Shown here one piece after another: positions 11,411-22,839 of a DNA stretch of 64,000 nucleotides; position 1 is the stretch's first letter, and every line of letters begins with the position of its first letter. The stretch lies in contig QVOM02000034.1 of NCBI GenBank assembly GCA_003586115.2, positions 19,512,684 to 19,576,683 on the forward strand, written 5' to 3'. The notes under the pieces are model-generated. The model was given only the letters and a program-made list of their open reading frames with translations, searched no databases and was not told the DNA's origin. The stretch is from Salvator merianae. Taxonomy: Eukaryota > Chordata > Lepidosauria > Squamata > Teiidae. Made by a program: the position numbers and the translations under genes.

Positions 11411-11415
11411 ATTCC
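11354..11415. repeat. 31-bp unit, two tandem copies
   Basis: Two adjacent units of ATTATATATTGTTTATATAA-type sequence, differing at about two positions, lie at 11354-11384 and 11385-11415 in the AT-rich tail of the L1 remnant. Confidence 0.7.
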
Positions 11416-11726
11416 ATTTCAATGTTTCCGATTGCATTGTTCAATTGCATTGTCATAGATTTTGCTTTATTTTCATTTTGATGTAATTATTTCGTGTGAC
11501 ATTGCGTTAGAATTGAGCTGTGTCGTTTAACATACCGTTCATTTCGTCAGTTTAGTTCATTTTTTTCTTTCTCCATTGTTTTTCATTTCGTTGTTTTAAC
11601 GGTTTTAAAAATATTGTATACCCACAAGCGTTGTGAAATTAAACATATTAGAAACGGGCGCTTTCTCTTTTCTTTCTTTTCCATTTAACCAGACTGAGCC
11701 ACAGTAACGCGTGGCCGGGTCCGCTA

Positions 11727-11727
<1 letters not shown>
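11416..11727. other. AT-rich stretch, unassigned
   Basis: AT-rich with scattered TTTCATTTC words; the last 40 bases before the TA array contain an unusual GC-rich word, CGCGTGGCCGGGTCCGC. No gene seen. Confidence 0.35.
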
Positions 11728-11768
<41 letters not shown>

Positions 11769-11788
11769 TATATATATATAAATATAAA
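11728..11788. repeat. (TA)n microsatellite
   Basis: Nearly pure TA dinucleotide array interrupted twice by an extra A (TATAAATATA). It explains tyrosine/isoleucine-rich open frames on the minus strand. Confidence 0.95.
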
Positions 11789-12131
11789 ACCAGAAATGGC
11801 TGCGGAAGTGGGTCATCCTCGGGAGCTGGCAAAATGTAACAGGGTCCAGGTGGGCCTGGGTTGATCCTGCTGCTGTTGCTTGTCTGCATGGCAGTGGCAG
11901 GAATGGGGACCCATTCTGGCTCATGCTTTGAAAGTGGTCTCCTGCCAGATGAAAGCAAGCATATTCCCATTGTATTCCACAGAAACATGTGCTCTCCAAT
12001 ACTGCACTTTGGTGTGTGGACCTCGCAGTGCAAGCACACATCTGGCACACAGATGTTGCTTAGGAATCTCTCAGTTTGATACCCTGCTGTACCATGAAAT
12101 ATCATTGTGTCTTCTTAGCTATGGGTAACAT

Positions 12132-12277
12132 AGCTTCACTCTGGATGTTCTACCTGGGGTTCCTCCATTAGCCTTTGTCCTCCCAAGTAACTCACAAGGC
12201 AGTAAGGCTATTTGTGAGTTACTTGGAAAGACAAAGGCTAACGGAGGAACCCCAGGTAGAAAATCCAGAGTGAAGCT
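12132..12277. mobile_element. Long inverted repeat (hairpin), unclassified foldback element
   Basis: Left arm 12132-12197 and right arm 12212-12277 are near-perfect reverse complements around a loop of about 14 bases. Arms start AGCTTCACTCTGGAT and end ATCCAGAGTGAAGCT. The match includes CCTGGGGTTCCTCC/GGAGGAACCCCAGG. No other copy is seen here and I see no clear target duplication, so it may be a foldback transposon or a local inverted duplication. Confidence 0.85.
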
Positions 12278-12559
12278 GTTCAGGTGATTGGATGGACCAC
12301 AGGTCATATCTTTATCAGCTCCTGCAGCCAACTTAGTGCCAAATGGCACTTTTATACTCCTTTGAGCCATGCTAGCGAGGTCAAAAGGGAAAACGCTGAT
12401 GGCCAGGTAACTTAAGAGTTTCCGTAGCTTCAGGCTCAGGCTCCTTCCATTGTCTTTTAATACCAACAAGTATTTGGAAGATATGAAAATGATTTTAGAG
12501 TCCAGTCTTCAGCATATGTACACAGAAGCTCCATTTAATTTAGTGAGACTTGCTTTTAT

Positions 12560-12752
12560 CAGCGATGGCTCATCTCTTTAAGCGTGGGTGTTCGCACATC
12601 ACTGGAAGTGGAGGTTGCTGGCCGCAAAAGCATGCCCCTCCCTGAGTGGCTCTTGCAGCAGCCTGCTGTGGAAAAACGCAGATCCCGTGGCCAGCGATCT
12701 CCCCTTCCAGCGACATGCAAACACCCATGCTTAAAGCGATGAGTCATCGCTA
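12560..12752. mobile_element. Foldback hAT-like MITE, family A, degraded copy
   Basis: Begins CAGCGATGGCTCATC and ends with the complement GATGAGTCATCGCT. It has the CTTTAAGCGTGGGTGTTCG word of family A and its inverted partner near the right end. Arms pair imperfectly in the middle and the flanking duplication is not clear, so this is an older copy. Confidence 0.78.
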
Positions 12753-12977
12753 ACTTATCTAAATGGGCCTGGCATGCATTCTGGAAGGGGCATTCCTTTC
12801 CATGGTGCTTTCTCATACAGGCACAGAGCACATGCAGACATGCTCTTTTTGATACATCATTGCTGCTAGTTAAACAGGATTTTCAGATTCTTGAAAGTTT
12901 GCAAAACCTGCTTGCTGCAATCTAAGGGGCTTCTAGACGAGGACATGTTCTAACCATTCTCAGGAAGAAGACCTCAA

Positions 12978-13433
12978 GGGCCTTTCTGCACTTAGCTGAC
13001 TGGTATGGTATAATAATATCATACCAGGCAGGTAAGGTTGAAATGCAGTGGGGACCATTTACACTGTGTGTGCTGGACTAGCCTCATATCTGGCCAGCAG
13101 CATGTGCAGGACAAATGCAGATTGCCATGGTGAAGCCTGAACTGGCATTTAGTGGTAGCTGGATGTTGCCATGGTGACCTGGACACTGTGAATGACTGTG
13201 CAGCTATGCAGCCCATGCTCCTTCACCATGCTGTGCCAGCAAGAGGTGCAGAACCACTTTCCCAGGAACGATCCAGCTGCTGCTAGTCAGTCTGTGCTTT
13301 TGAGCTGTCCACAGCTGGATCACTCCTGGGAGTGGCTGGGCAACTGCAGGTGAGCTGCAACGGCATTCACATGCAGACGAGCCTGACCAGTGAGTGGATT
13401 GGAGCACTCCAGCTGGTAAATGAGAACAGACTC
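12978..13433. mobile_element. GGGCC-ended TIR element, copy F1
   Basis: Left end GGGCCTTTCTGCACTT; the complement of the right end is GAGTCTGTTCTCATTT. CAA flanks it on both sides (12975-12977 and 13434-13436). The interior shares words with the element at 53.6 kb, such as GTTGCCATGGTGACCTGGAC and GACTGTGCAGC. No coding capacity. Confidence 0.75.
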
Positions 13434-13454
13434 CAAGTCTTCTTCATGCATCGT

Positions 13455-13700
13455 CATCATTATGATTAAAATATTTATATACCACTTCCTATAAAATATA
13501 ATCTTGAAGCAGTTCCCAAAATGCTGAGGATAAAAACAGCTAAAACGATCAGTTATGTAAAAATGTTATTAAATCAAGGATGAACAAAAACACTCTGGAA
13601 ACATTCTCTGAAATGGCCTGGGTAAAAAGACAGGTCTTCAGTCAGCCAAAAATCAGGTGCCCCACCAATATTGGAAGGGGGACTATTTCAAGGGATAGAC
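13455..13700 (-). repeat. Interspersed LINE-tail-like repeat, family J
   Basis: Contains TTTATATACCACTTCCTATA followed by an A-rich block with AAAACAGCTAAAA. Related segments lie at 31.4, 32.5, 42.6 and 62.4 kb in the same orientation and at 61.1 kb in the opposite one. It resembles the 3' tail of a reptile LINE or SINE; I cannot name the family. Confidence 0.5.
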
Positions 13701-14495
13701 GCCACTTACTTTGTGTACTGAGAGCTAAGTCCATTAGGAAAAAAGCTCCACTGGGGCTCCCTCCCAGTAGCTGGCTTGGACAGTGCTTTAGGGTGGAATG
13801 TGGGTGGCCATAGAGATGAGAGTAAGAGGGCTTTGGTCGGATGCAGCAGTGGGAAGCTGATGGTTGGCTCCAATACCAAGTGGATGTTGCTGGGGCTAGT
13901 GTGCCCAGTGTCCTGAGGAACAGCGTAGACCTGCAAGGTCTTCTGGGGGTGGGTGGCTCAAGTATGGTGCTAGGAATAGTTTATAATCTCTATCTAGGGT
14001 GGCACTTCAGAGGGCACCTGGTTGACCTGCTTCCTCACTATTTTGGTGCCTGAAGGGGCTAGGCTGCCACTGTTAATTCTCCAACCTGGCTAGTTCAAGG
14101 CTGTGGGTACCTAATGGGGGTAGCAGTGGGTCGGGCACCTCATCCTGTTTTAATGATACAGAGAACTTAAATGTACAGCCAGGAGGTGCTAAAGAATTGG
14201 AGGCTGGAGGCTGCAGCAGCCCTCAATGGAATTGTTCCTTGTTGAGAATGCTTCATTATGGCCATATGGGGAACATGGGCTGGAGGCATCCACATACTTA
14301 GTCCACCACTCTGAACCTCCCAGGTAAAATAATGCATATTGATACCCTGGATTTCTGTGGGAATGGCAAAGTGAAAGGTGAAATGCAAGCACCTCTATGG
14401 AGATTCAGGCCTGTTGGAGGCCCCAGATGGCCCAGCTGGGGATGGAATTCCAGGAACGTGGCCATTGCCCATTTGGGAGATGCCACGCAGACTGC
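13701..14495. other. No gene or repeat recognised
   Basis: Ordinary composition, open frames under 85 codons, no family motif. Confidence 0.35.
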
Positions 14496-14499
14496 AGAT

Positions 14500-14712
14500 A
14501 CACAGTGTTTGCACTTTCTTCCTGGCGTGAACGCTGCACTGTGCGGCTACAGCTGTAGAGTCACACCGTGTCCCAAGTCACCATGACAGTGGCCACATGC
14601 TTCCCTGGCCGCTGTCATGGCGCAGGCAGCCAGCATTCGCACTGTGCGTGCTTTTAGCCTGTTGCCAGGATCCCTCACAGTGCAAATGGATGGAAAGTGC
14701 AGAATGACCCCT
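14500..14712. mobile_element. GGGCC-type TIR element, truncated copy
   Basis: Has the interior words CACCATGACAGTGGCC and CCGCTGTCATGGCGCAGG and an end resembling GGAAAGTGCAGAATGACCCC, as in the longer GGGCC elements. The left end is missing. Confidence 0.55.
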
Positions 14713-14833
14713 TGATTTGTAGGCCAGAAACTGGATTCTCTTTACCTTGATATTTGATTTGAGACAGGGAAGAAATCTTGGAGGTTTTCATAATTCACAT
14801 TGTCTTGAGGCAAAATTTTTGAAGCTACCAAAG

Positions 14834-14988
14834 GGACATTCTGCACTGGCCAGTATACCAAGCCAGCAAGCATACTAGAAGCCTCCCTTCCACATCCTGG
14901 TGTGGTCTAAGGAGGCCCCATCAACGTGCAGAAGGCAGGCTCCTAGTATGCTTGTTGGTCCGGTACACTGGCCAGTGCAGTATCATCC
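14834..14988. mobile_element. Palindromic MITE, family B, copy 1
   Basis: An inverted-repeat element with no spacer to speak of. The left arm carries TTCTGCACTGGCCAGTATAC and GCCAGCAAGCATACTAG; the right arm carries their complements CTAGTATGCTTGTTGG and ACACTGGCCAGTGCAG. Copies lie at 45.95 and 52.3 kb. The target duplication is not resolved. Confidence 0.75.
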
Positions 14989-15620
14989 ATAGTCTGTAAC
15001 AAAACACGGCTTGAATGTACTTCACTGTTCTCCACAGATAAAATTGATGAGTCCTAAACCCCACTTTTTTATTTTTTAACTCCCTTTCTTATTTTTAAAA
15101 AAATATACAAGGACACTTGTAACTTGTGTCAGAAACAGCCCAATTCACCTATTTGAAAAGGTCGGCTTTGCAACGGGTCGGAAGAAATGACTTTGTGAAG
15201 AGAAAATGAATTAACAGCATGGGCTGAAGTGCACAAGGAAGAAAGGATTTATTAAATAGTTCTGCAGAGGCAATAAACATTAGGGGGAACCTAATGGAGC
15301 AGAACTTCTAAGTGAAAACCCAGGAAAAGGGGGGAGAACCAATTTCAAGATAATGCTTTTATATTTACATAGTATTGGAAACGGGCAGTGGAGTTCAATG
15401 CTGGTTGGAGGGGAAGTGTTGTCCACTTGGACCATTTTATGCAGGCTTTTTTGCGTATCAGAAAAGATTAAACTGTTTACTTTTTTTGTAGAGGATATGT
15501 CAATTAGTAGTTAAAAGGATGCTAACAGCCTGCTCGTGGGTGACTTTTTTGCTTTCACAGTTTACACATGAGTTGTGTGATTTGTACATAAAATTGCATC
15601 TGTTTATTTGGTCCATACTG
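14989..15620. other. No gene or repeat recognised
   Basis: AT-leaning sequence with poly(T) and poly(A) runs near 15065-15105. No exon seen. Confidence 0.35.
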
Positions 15621-15623
15621 CAA

Positions 15624-16177
15624 GGGCCTGTTCGCACTACAGCAGTAGACCGTTCTTAGGTGCTCGCTGGAACGGAGGCTTTGCACTGCCGCGGGCGCGC
15701 GCCTCACCCGATCCGAACCACATCGTACCCGATTCGTACCTGATCCTGGGTAAGGCCAGACAAGTAAAAGCTTGTCTTCATTCTGACCTGCGCGATGGAG
15801 TGGAGATCGGGGTAGGTGCTTTCGCACTCCTGTCCGCGTTTGAAATGGCGGCGGGGCAGGGTCCGGAGCTTCATACCCCGGTCTGGAGCTTCATACCCCG
15901 GTCCGGAGCTTCGTGCCCGGGATAGCCCTTTGGGCATGGCAGCCTAGCTGCTGTTACGAAGCTGGTTCCGTAAGGAGCCTTCTGGTTACGAAGCGGAGCT
16001 CGATGGTACGGAGTGTGGTACCGAACTAGCGGCTGCCATTCGCACTGTTCCCTCTGCTGGTCAGCTTCGGGTCCGTTCCTCTGGCTGGGAGTGCAAAGGG
16101 CAGCCAGCGTTCTCCAACCCCTCCGGTCCGAAGCCAACTACTGGGAATGGTCTACCGAGCTCAGTGCGAACAGGCCC
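15624..16177. mobile_element. GGGCC-ended TIR element, copy F2
   Basis: Left end GGGCCTGTTCGCACTA, right end the complement of GGGCCTGTTCGCACTG. Perfect 3-bp duplication CAA at 15621-15623 and 16178-16180. The interior is GC- and CpG-rich, unlike the AT-leaning flanks, and contains three tandem 20-bp units at 15861-15920. The short open frames crossing it look like chance. Confidence 0.88.
15861..15920. repeat. Three tandem 20-bp units
   Basis: Units GTCCGGAGCTTCATACCCCG, a copy with one change, and a third with TCGTGCC. They lie inside TIR element F2. Confidence 0.9.
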
Positions 16178-16180
16178 CAA

Positions 16181-16681
16181 GTGCGTTTTTTAGATAAACA
16201 CTTTTCACTTTTTTCTGTTACTCTTTAAGTGGTTGTGATATTTACTTTAGCTATGCTGGCATTTCTGGCAGTAATACATTCTTATCAGAATCATCATTTT
16301 CGTCCTACCTTTCAAGCAAGTGCTCAGCTCAGAAAGTTATAAAGTCAGGTAATTGTTTTCAAAAATGCTACCACGAATATATATCAAAAATTCAAAGGGC
16401 ACTGATTATCCCTGGCTCTGTGGCATAGATCATTAATTTTGCAGGACACACACTTATACTGTCAGCTCAGTAGAAAATTTCTTAACTGCAAAGTGAGTGA
16501 AAAATTATTATAGAGAAGTTCTAATACAGCAGATGTGGAAATCATTGGGCATTGTGACAAATGCTTCCATTACACTCCAATTACATTGATAAAATCATAT
16601 TGTACTAAACTGAACCATTCCCAGGTTTGGGGACCTTGGTTCAAACTGAACCAACTGGGAGGTCCAGTAGAACCAGTCAAA
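16181..16681. other. No gene or repeat recognised
   Basis: AT-leaning; near 16610-16680 there are several GAACC/GGTTC words that could belong to an old inverted-repeat element but no end pair is clear. Confidence 0.35.
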
Positions 16682-17175
16682 CGGCATTTTCACACTTTCC
16701 ATCATGGAATGTTTAACTGCAAACATTCCACAGTGGTACTGACCACACAGTGCGGACACTGTCTGCACTGCGTGGCCCTAGTCTTAAATACGAGCAGGCT
16801 ACCAGCATTTGCGGTGTGACTGCTGGTAGCCTTGCTCAATCCTCCACATGACAGTGGCCAGGAAGCAGCCAGCCACTGCCATGGTGACCAGCAGCCGCAC
16901 AGCATGCAGGCACATGCAGCCACGATCGTGTGATTGTGCAGGTGCAGCTGCAGAGTGTGGCATGGCGTGGCCGTGCATTCCCAGTGTGAATGCACTTTAC
17001 CAGGGCTGACTATCAGCTACGGGTAAAACTGTGGAGCTCTAATTTGTGCTTCACAGCTAGTCATGATTGGGAGCAGTGATATCCTGCTCCCAGTCACGAG
17101 GGCCTCTGCAAAGTGCGGAAGCACTTTACTAGCGAGCATCCCATATACTCACTAGTGCAAAGCATGAATAGGCCC
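16682..17175. mobile_element. GGGCC-type TIR element, copy F3
   Basis: Left end CGGCATTTTCACACTTTCC (first base changed from the consensus G), right end the complement of GGGCCTATTCATGCTTTGC. AAA flanks it on both sides. The interior holds the same modules as the copies at 17.8, 34.2, 38.3 and 46.2 kb: GCCACTGCCATGGTGACC, and the inverted pair around a GTGGAGC...GCTTCACAGC module. Confidence 0.75.
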
Positions 17176-17817
17176 AAACACTTCAGTTTGAATTTAACCA
17201 GTTTGGGTTCAACACTATTTTGCCCTTTAAAACGGCTTCCTGTCCCCATTTTTATATATTTTTTATTTTGCATGATGTTACAGAGTACAATCACACTTTG
17301 AATTACAGTGTAATAGCACTATATACCAAAATTTACATACTCTTCCAACCTCTTAGTTGCTTTCATTCTACCAGGCCCTTCTGTATCATTAAAATAGCTG
17401 TTTACTCTGGGTTTACTCAGTGTTTGACAATGCTTCAAATAATGATTTCCATATTGATTGACAGGTCTGCTTTTTGATAATGCCTTGCATTTTTTTTCCT
17501 GTTATTATTTCATTCAATTATATTTCCCAGATTTTGGTACAGCATTTTCATAGTGATAATCTATCAGCATTTTCCCACTGTTGTGATATTACAATTTGTG
17601 GGATTGAGATTATACATTTGAGAAATTCTTTATTGTCTATAACTTGATTTCCTTGCAAAAATGTCTCAACAATGTTAGCTCCATTGTCAATGCACATTTC
17701 ACCTTCAATACTCCATTTATTTCCTCTTCTATTTGTTTCCAGATTTTTCTAACTCTGTCACACAGCGATCACATATGTATATTATCTCCTTTATCTGTGC
17801 ACCCTCTCCAACACTTT
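17176..17817. other. AT-rich stretch, nothing recognised
   Basis: AT-rich DNA with no exon or shared repeat seen. Confidence 0.4.
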
Positions 17818-18263
17818 GGGCCTGTTCACACTTTGTGCTAGCAAGCGTCAGGGACACTTGCTAGTAAAGTACTTTCACACTTTGCAGAGGCCTGAGCGGC
17901 CAGGAGCAGGCTACAGTCGCTCCCGATCACTCCTAGCTTTTCAGCACTAATTACTGCTCCGTAGCTTTACTGGGAGCATTCACACTTGCTGCAGCTGCCG
18001 CGCTGTGCACAGTGGCTGGGCCTGCATGATTGCCTGCGCATGGTCTGGCACTGACACTTGCCATGACAGTGGCCGGATGCTTCCCAGTTGCTGCCATGGT
18101 CAGGATACAGCAAGGCTACCAGCATTTGCACTGTGAATGCTGGTAGCCTGTTGAAGGTAAGTACTAGGGCCACGCAGTGCGGATGGTGTCCACGCTGTGT
18201 GGTTCATACCATTGTAGAACAGGATAATTATTCTGTTCTCTGGTGGTAAGTGCAAAAAGGCCC
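17818..18263. mobile_element. GGGCC-ended TIR element, copy F4
   Basis: Left end GGGCCTGTTCACACTTTG, right end the complement of GGGCCTTTTTGCACTTACC. Flanks TTT and TCT differ at one base. Its interior is in the opposite orientation to F3: CACTTGCTAGTAAAGT near the left, CATGACAGTGGCCGGATGC in the middle. Confidence 0.75.
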
Positions 18264-18357
18264 TCTGTTGACAGGGCCTGCTTAGTCTGTACCAGCATGT
18301 GAAGGGCAGGTTCCTATTCCAGGATATAATCTAGCATAAGGCCCAGTGCGGAAAGAG
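18264..18357. mobile_element. Family E TIR fragment
   Basis: Has GGCAGGTTCCTATTCCAGGATATAAT-type sequence and ends with the complement of a GGCTCTTTCCGCACTGGG end, as in the copies at 45.5 and 59.2 kb. Only the right half is present. Confidence 0.5.
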
Positions 18358-18774
18358 CCAAAAGGTATTCTACTGCATTTGAGAACCCACATTTACGTTG
18401 CTGTTGGAAGGTTTGCCACTAGAAGGACCAGGGCCCAGAGTCAAGGTTGGCTCTAGGGAGGCAAACCAGAGTGCCTTCCCCAGACAGCAACTTCATCGGA
18501 ATGACAAAAATGAAACAAACAAATCAAGTCACACTTTCAAAACCTTATGGTGGGTGATGGCAAGTCAACAGCAATAGGCCTCTGTCCCGCAACCACCTCC
18601 CAGATTTTTCTCGATCCACTGTTTCCTGCAGGGGGTGGGTCAAGCACCAAAGGGAACAATACATTGACCCCAAGGATGCCAGAGCACCATCTTAATGTAA
18701 AGTGTGCTGCAAAATGTGAACTCATACAAGCTGCTTCTATTATCCATCCCCAAGAAATGCAGGTGTGGTGCAGA
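18358..18774. other. No gene or repeat recognised
   Basis: No feature recognised. Confidence 0.35.
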
Positions 18775-18960
18775 CAGTTTATTTATTTATATCCTGCTCT
18801 ACTATCTCAGGGAACCGAGGGCAGCATACACAGTTTTGAACTGTGGATAAGCTGGCAATCTCTCAACCTAACCTATTCCACAGGACAATTGTGAAGAGGA
18901 GGAATACTGTTTATATCCCTTGAGAGGAATGGTAGAACATAAATGCATCTATACACCTTT
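18775..18960 (-). mobile_element. Decayed SINE-like segment
   Basis: Contains TTTATTTATTTATATCCTGC and a CTCAACCTAACCTATTCCACAGG segment. Both are typical of the tail and body of squamate tRNA-derived SINEs read on the minus strand. Heavily diverged, with no recognisable tRNA head. Confidence 0.45.
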
Positions 18961-19075
18961 TTTAAAAAGAAGTCCAATGTCAAGAGAAAATACTAATAAA
19001 TCATAACAGGGATCTTGCAGATACCAAGCACAAACAACCTGTTCAGATGATCACAGAGTGGGTCTTCCACTATAA

Positions 19076-19443
19076 GGCTGCCTCCAACTGTGGGAAGCAA
19101 TTGTGAGCTTACCTTTGTGTTTGTTGGACCCTTCCAGAATGAGCTCACTTGGGGCTAGTGGAAACCAGACAAATACCTGCCTGCTTCCTTTTGTTATTTA
19201 TCACGTGCTTGACTGGCTTCCGGTAGCCCCAAGCAAGCACATTCTGGAAGGGGTCAACAGACATGAAGGTATGGATCTCTAGTACAGGAAACCCAGGATC
19301 ATTGCTGCATTTCCCATTATAGTAATATTATGGGTTATCAACTGATTAACCAGATACTATACTGGGAATGCTGTGGTTATGTCTGGCATGCCCAATATAA
19401 TGCCGAAATAATTGTGGGTTTTAACCTGCATCTGGAAGCACCC
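19076..19443. mobile_element. TIR element, family D, copy 2 (inverted)
   Basis: Left end GGCTGCCTCCAACTGTGGG; right end the complement of GGGTGCTTCCAGATGCAGG. Flanks TAA and CAA agree at two of three bases. The interior has GGCTTCCGGTAGCCCCAAGC and ACTATACTGGGAATGCTG, shared with the copies at 39.2 and 32.8 kb. Confidence 0.65.
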
Positions 19444-22400
19444 CAAATGGAAGTGCATCTGACTGTTGCTGAAAATGATGTCTCTGGGTTTGAGCATGAA
19501 GCCAACCAGCAGTGATCGTGGTGCCACCCCATTGCACCCAGGAATGAGCAGCCTCCATTCTCAAGGGGAGATCTAGCCGCATACTCTGGTGGCCTTCCAA
19601 CTGGCATTTGGCACTCCATTGTACACGTGGTGTCCTTTCGGGGTGACCGAGGCACTTACGCTCAGCAAGCTGGATTTTGACTGATGCAGTAGAAAAATTA
19701 CATTTGCTGCCAAATCACTTCAGAGCCACTTTAAAGTGCTGGTATTTGCTTTAAAGTCTTACATGGGGTGGGTTCCAGATATTGGAGCAGCTTCTTCTAT
19801 TATCAGCCTCCCAGCTCAAACTGGTTTTTGGGTTTCAACTTTCAAAATAAGTGTGCCGTGTACACTTCATCATGCACAATTTGCATAATGTACCAAAAGG
19901 CCTGCCGTAGGGGTGACGACCATTTGCTCCCAGTTGACTCAGTGTGAGAGAATCGAATGGCTGAGTGTGACTGGGGTTCCTTCCAACATCACTGTTCGGA
20001 GTGTTGCTGCTGTCGCTGTTGCCTCTGCTGTTGCTACCAGTATGGGGTGGGTGCAGGACTGGGCCCCCCCAAAGCTAGCATCCATCAAGACTTTATGACT
20101 TGCTCTGCTGGCCTATACAGGTTTGCTGCTTGTGGTGGTATCACCAGAGGAGTCATCATCACAAGGGTGACACCAAAGGAGGTTGCCAGTTTGGGGAGCC
20201 ACTCTGGGGTGGAATGAGGGTTTTTGCTGTTTTTTTCTGGTGGGTGGGGTTTTGAAAATCATTAAGCTTTTTTTCCTGTTATGTGTGTATCGGAAATGTG
20301 CCCAGGAGGAGAGGGGAGTGATGGTGGTGCCATCCCACATCACTGGACAGAGGTGGCATGGAGCTAGGAGGAGGAAGAGGCACTATGTTACCACATGTGT
20401 ATAATATATCTCATCACCACTTTGATGCCTTGTCCTCTACACAAGTACCTGGTGGCATGGCTTCTGAGCAGGCAAGTGCCAAACAAAGTGTAGCAGAAGT
20501 GTACCAGGTAGACAGGCTCAGCTCTGTAAAATACTTCACCCAATAAGACCGATTTCTCTCCAGCACCTAGGAGAAGCAGATGAGCGTCACAGAAATTGTG
20601 CGGGGAAATCACTGGATCTCCATCGCATAGCCTTTGCTATAATTGCTGGGTTTGTGGGTGGGGCAATGTCATGCTTGTGCATGTCATTGCGCAGGTGCTT
20701 TGAGGTTCTCTGCGCCTACACCTACTTAGAGGCTATAGAGAGGCCAGGCTTATTGGGTGAAGCACCTACCAGTCTTGGGCCTCTGTATGATTTGCTGCTG
20801 CTGAACTTTGGTTCAGCTCAGGTGTCCTTCTGAACCCTCTTGCCTGGTGACTCTGCTCTCAAATGAAGGTGAGGTCACCATAAAACCTTACTTAGGGTGT
20901 CTCCAGCCACTGTGGTACAACTTTGGTTTTGTAAAAGAAGGCCAGAGTTTTCCCAAATGCAGAGCCAAGAGGCTGCCAGATTCCTCCGATCCACACTTGC
21001 AGAGCCCTGGGAACCTCTGATGCTTCTTTTGTTTTCCCCACACGTGCAGAAGTTCCTGGATGTCTATTCCAACACTGTATCAATGTATACAGCACCAAAC
21101 AGTGGCAGTGGTGGCACTGTACTTACGCTTTTAAGGAAGTCTGGGAACTTCTAGGCTTTCTTTAAAGTTTACTTTCTGGGGAAAAGGGATGGGAGACACT
21201 CCCAGGGCCTTCTGATTACATTTCTGAGATCACTGGTGTGCATACATACCACAGCTATGGCCTCACCCACCCAGCACTATCTCGCACTCTATCTGTATGA
21301 TGCATGACTCCTGCAAACCTTCACCCCAGGCAGGCAAGTCACTATTCAGTTGCTCCCCCCATCACAAGCCTGACTATCTATATTTCTAAATATTGAATCA
21401 CCCACTAGAAAATCCCCCAGCCTCCCCCCCCACGGAGGATTATCCTCTGTGCCAATGGAAGGCAATCTGCACAGATAATATGAGAAGGTACATTCAGTGC
21501 TCCTTAACCTGCATTTCTTTTAAGGCACATTTCACCTTAACAGGAGCTGCACATCCCTCCTTGAGGTCAACCCCAAATTAGCCCCAAAGCCCTGTGCAAA
21601 AGGGTCCAGAGTCTCCAAATATAGCAAGGCTGACAATACTGTATTTGAGAGTGAAGAAATGAACCCCGCCCCATAGAATACTTAAATTGTAGGCTCTAAG
21701 GGATTTTACACACTTTCAGCAGCAAAGCAGGCAACATTCTGACTGTGCCATTTGTATTTTGCACATCTCCCACCATTTTTGCACCGTTTTTGCATCAGCC
21801 GCTTGCTCTGTGGGTGTTTCTGCAATGCTTTCTGTGCCACAAAACATTTAGGTAACCTTCCACGGAGATGATCCACGTTACACCAAGACGCTGCTAGAGA
21901 TGCATAGCTTTGAGGACCACTGTGGATACAAAATGCCTTGAGCTGCGTGGTGACTGGAAAACGCAGGTGTTCTTTTTCACAAAGATGCCAAGATACCGCC
22001 AGCAGGGCATGGTGTGCTTTTCTTTAGGGTTGTGCTTGGGCATAATACTAAACTTGGTGGCTCTGAGCCTCAGAATAGTTCTGTGGCTATTCTATACAAG
22101 GATCGCATCTTTGTATTTTTAGTAGGGGACTAAAAATACCGGCCTGCTTTGAAGGACAAATGTAACAACGATAGGAAAGCCTGTCCACGAAGCCCTTTGA
22201 ACACGTAGGCAAAGGCTGTACAGAAGCAGATAGACGAATGATCTTTCCATCACTTTATTCGTTTGTCATGGCTTTTCAGTTATACTTTTGTCTACCCCCC
22301 ACTCCAGAAAAAAATCCACAAAAAGCTGGTTACACAAATCACAGACAGTGAAGGGGCAGAATAAAATCGTTATCTCCCTTTTTTCAGTATTTCCCCACCC

Positions 22401-22839
22401 CCGCCACGGAGATTTCATCCATTCATGCTCCACGAATAAAATAAAATAAATATACTGAATTGCTTTGACGAGCTAAAGACGTTATAGATGTGGTAAGTGT
22501 TGCTATTTTGAGCCTCGGCGGTTAGGTGGTTGCGACGAGGACTATCCATCAAACGCTGCCTCTTCTTTTTTTTTTCCTTTTTAATACTGTATCTGCTGTA
22601 TATTTTATTATAACAACGGGACCCTTGTTAAAAAGAAATAAAAGGAAACAGCCGACTAAGATCGGTTGCCCTTTCTGCTCTACGCCATCCCTGGGGCCTG
22701 CACGAAGGAGATAGGGGCTGCGTATTTATTTATTTATTTATTTACGGTAGATTTCTTTCTTTAACTTAGGAGGCGTTTGCTCACCTATAGATAATTTCTC
22801 CAGTATCAGAGCAGCTGTTTAGACAGCGCCACACACCAG
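19444..22839. other. 3.4 kb with no recognised gene
   Basis: Mixed composition. A (TTTA)n run lies at 22722-22744. On the stretch 20120-20230 there are loosely repeated GGTGACACC words. Open frames are all under 95 codons with no family motif. Nothing supports an exon. Confidence 0.35.

Noticed and set aside
11605..12105. 166-codon minus-strand frame
   Set aside because: A large part is the (TA)n array read as Tyr-Ile repeats; no domain.
15861..15920. CRISPR-like repeat array
   Set aside because: Three units without spacers, in a vertebrate genome; simple tandem repeat.
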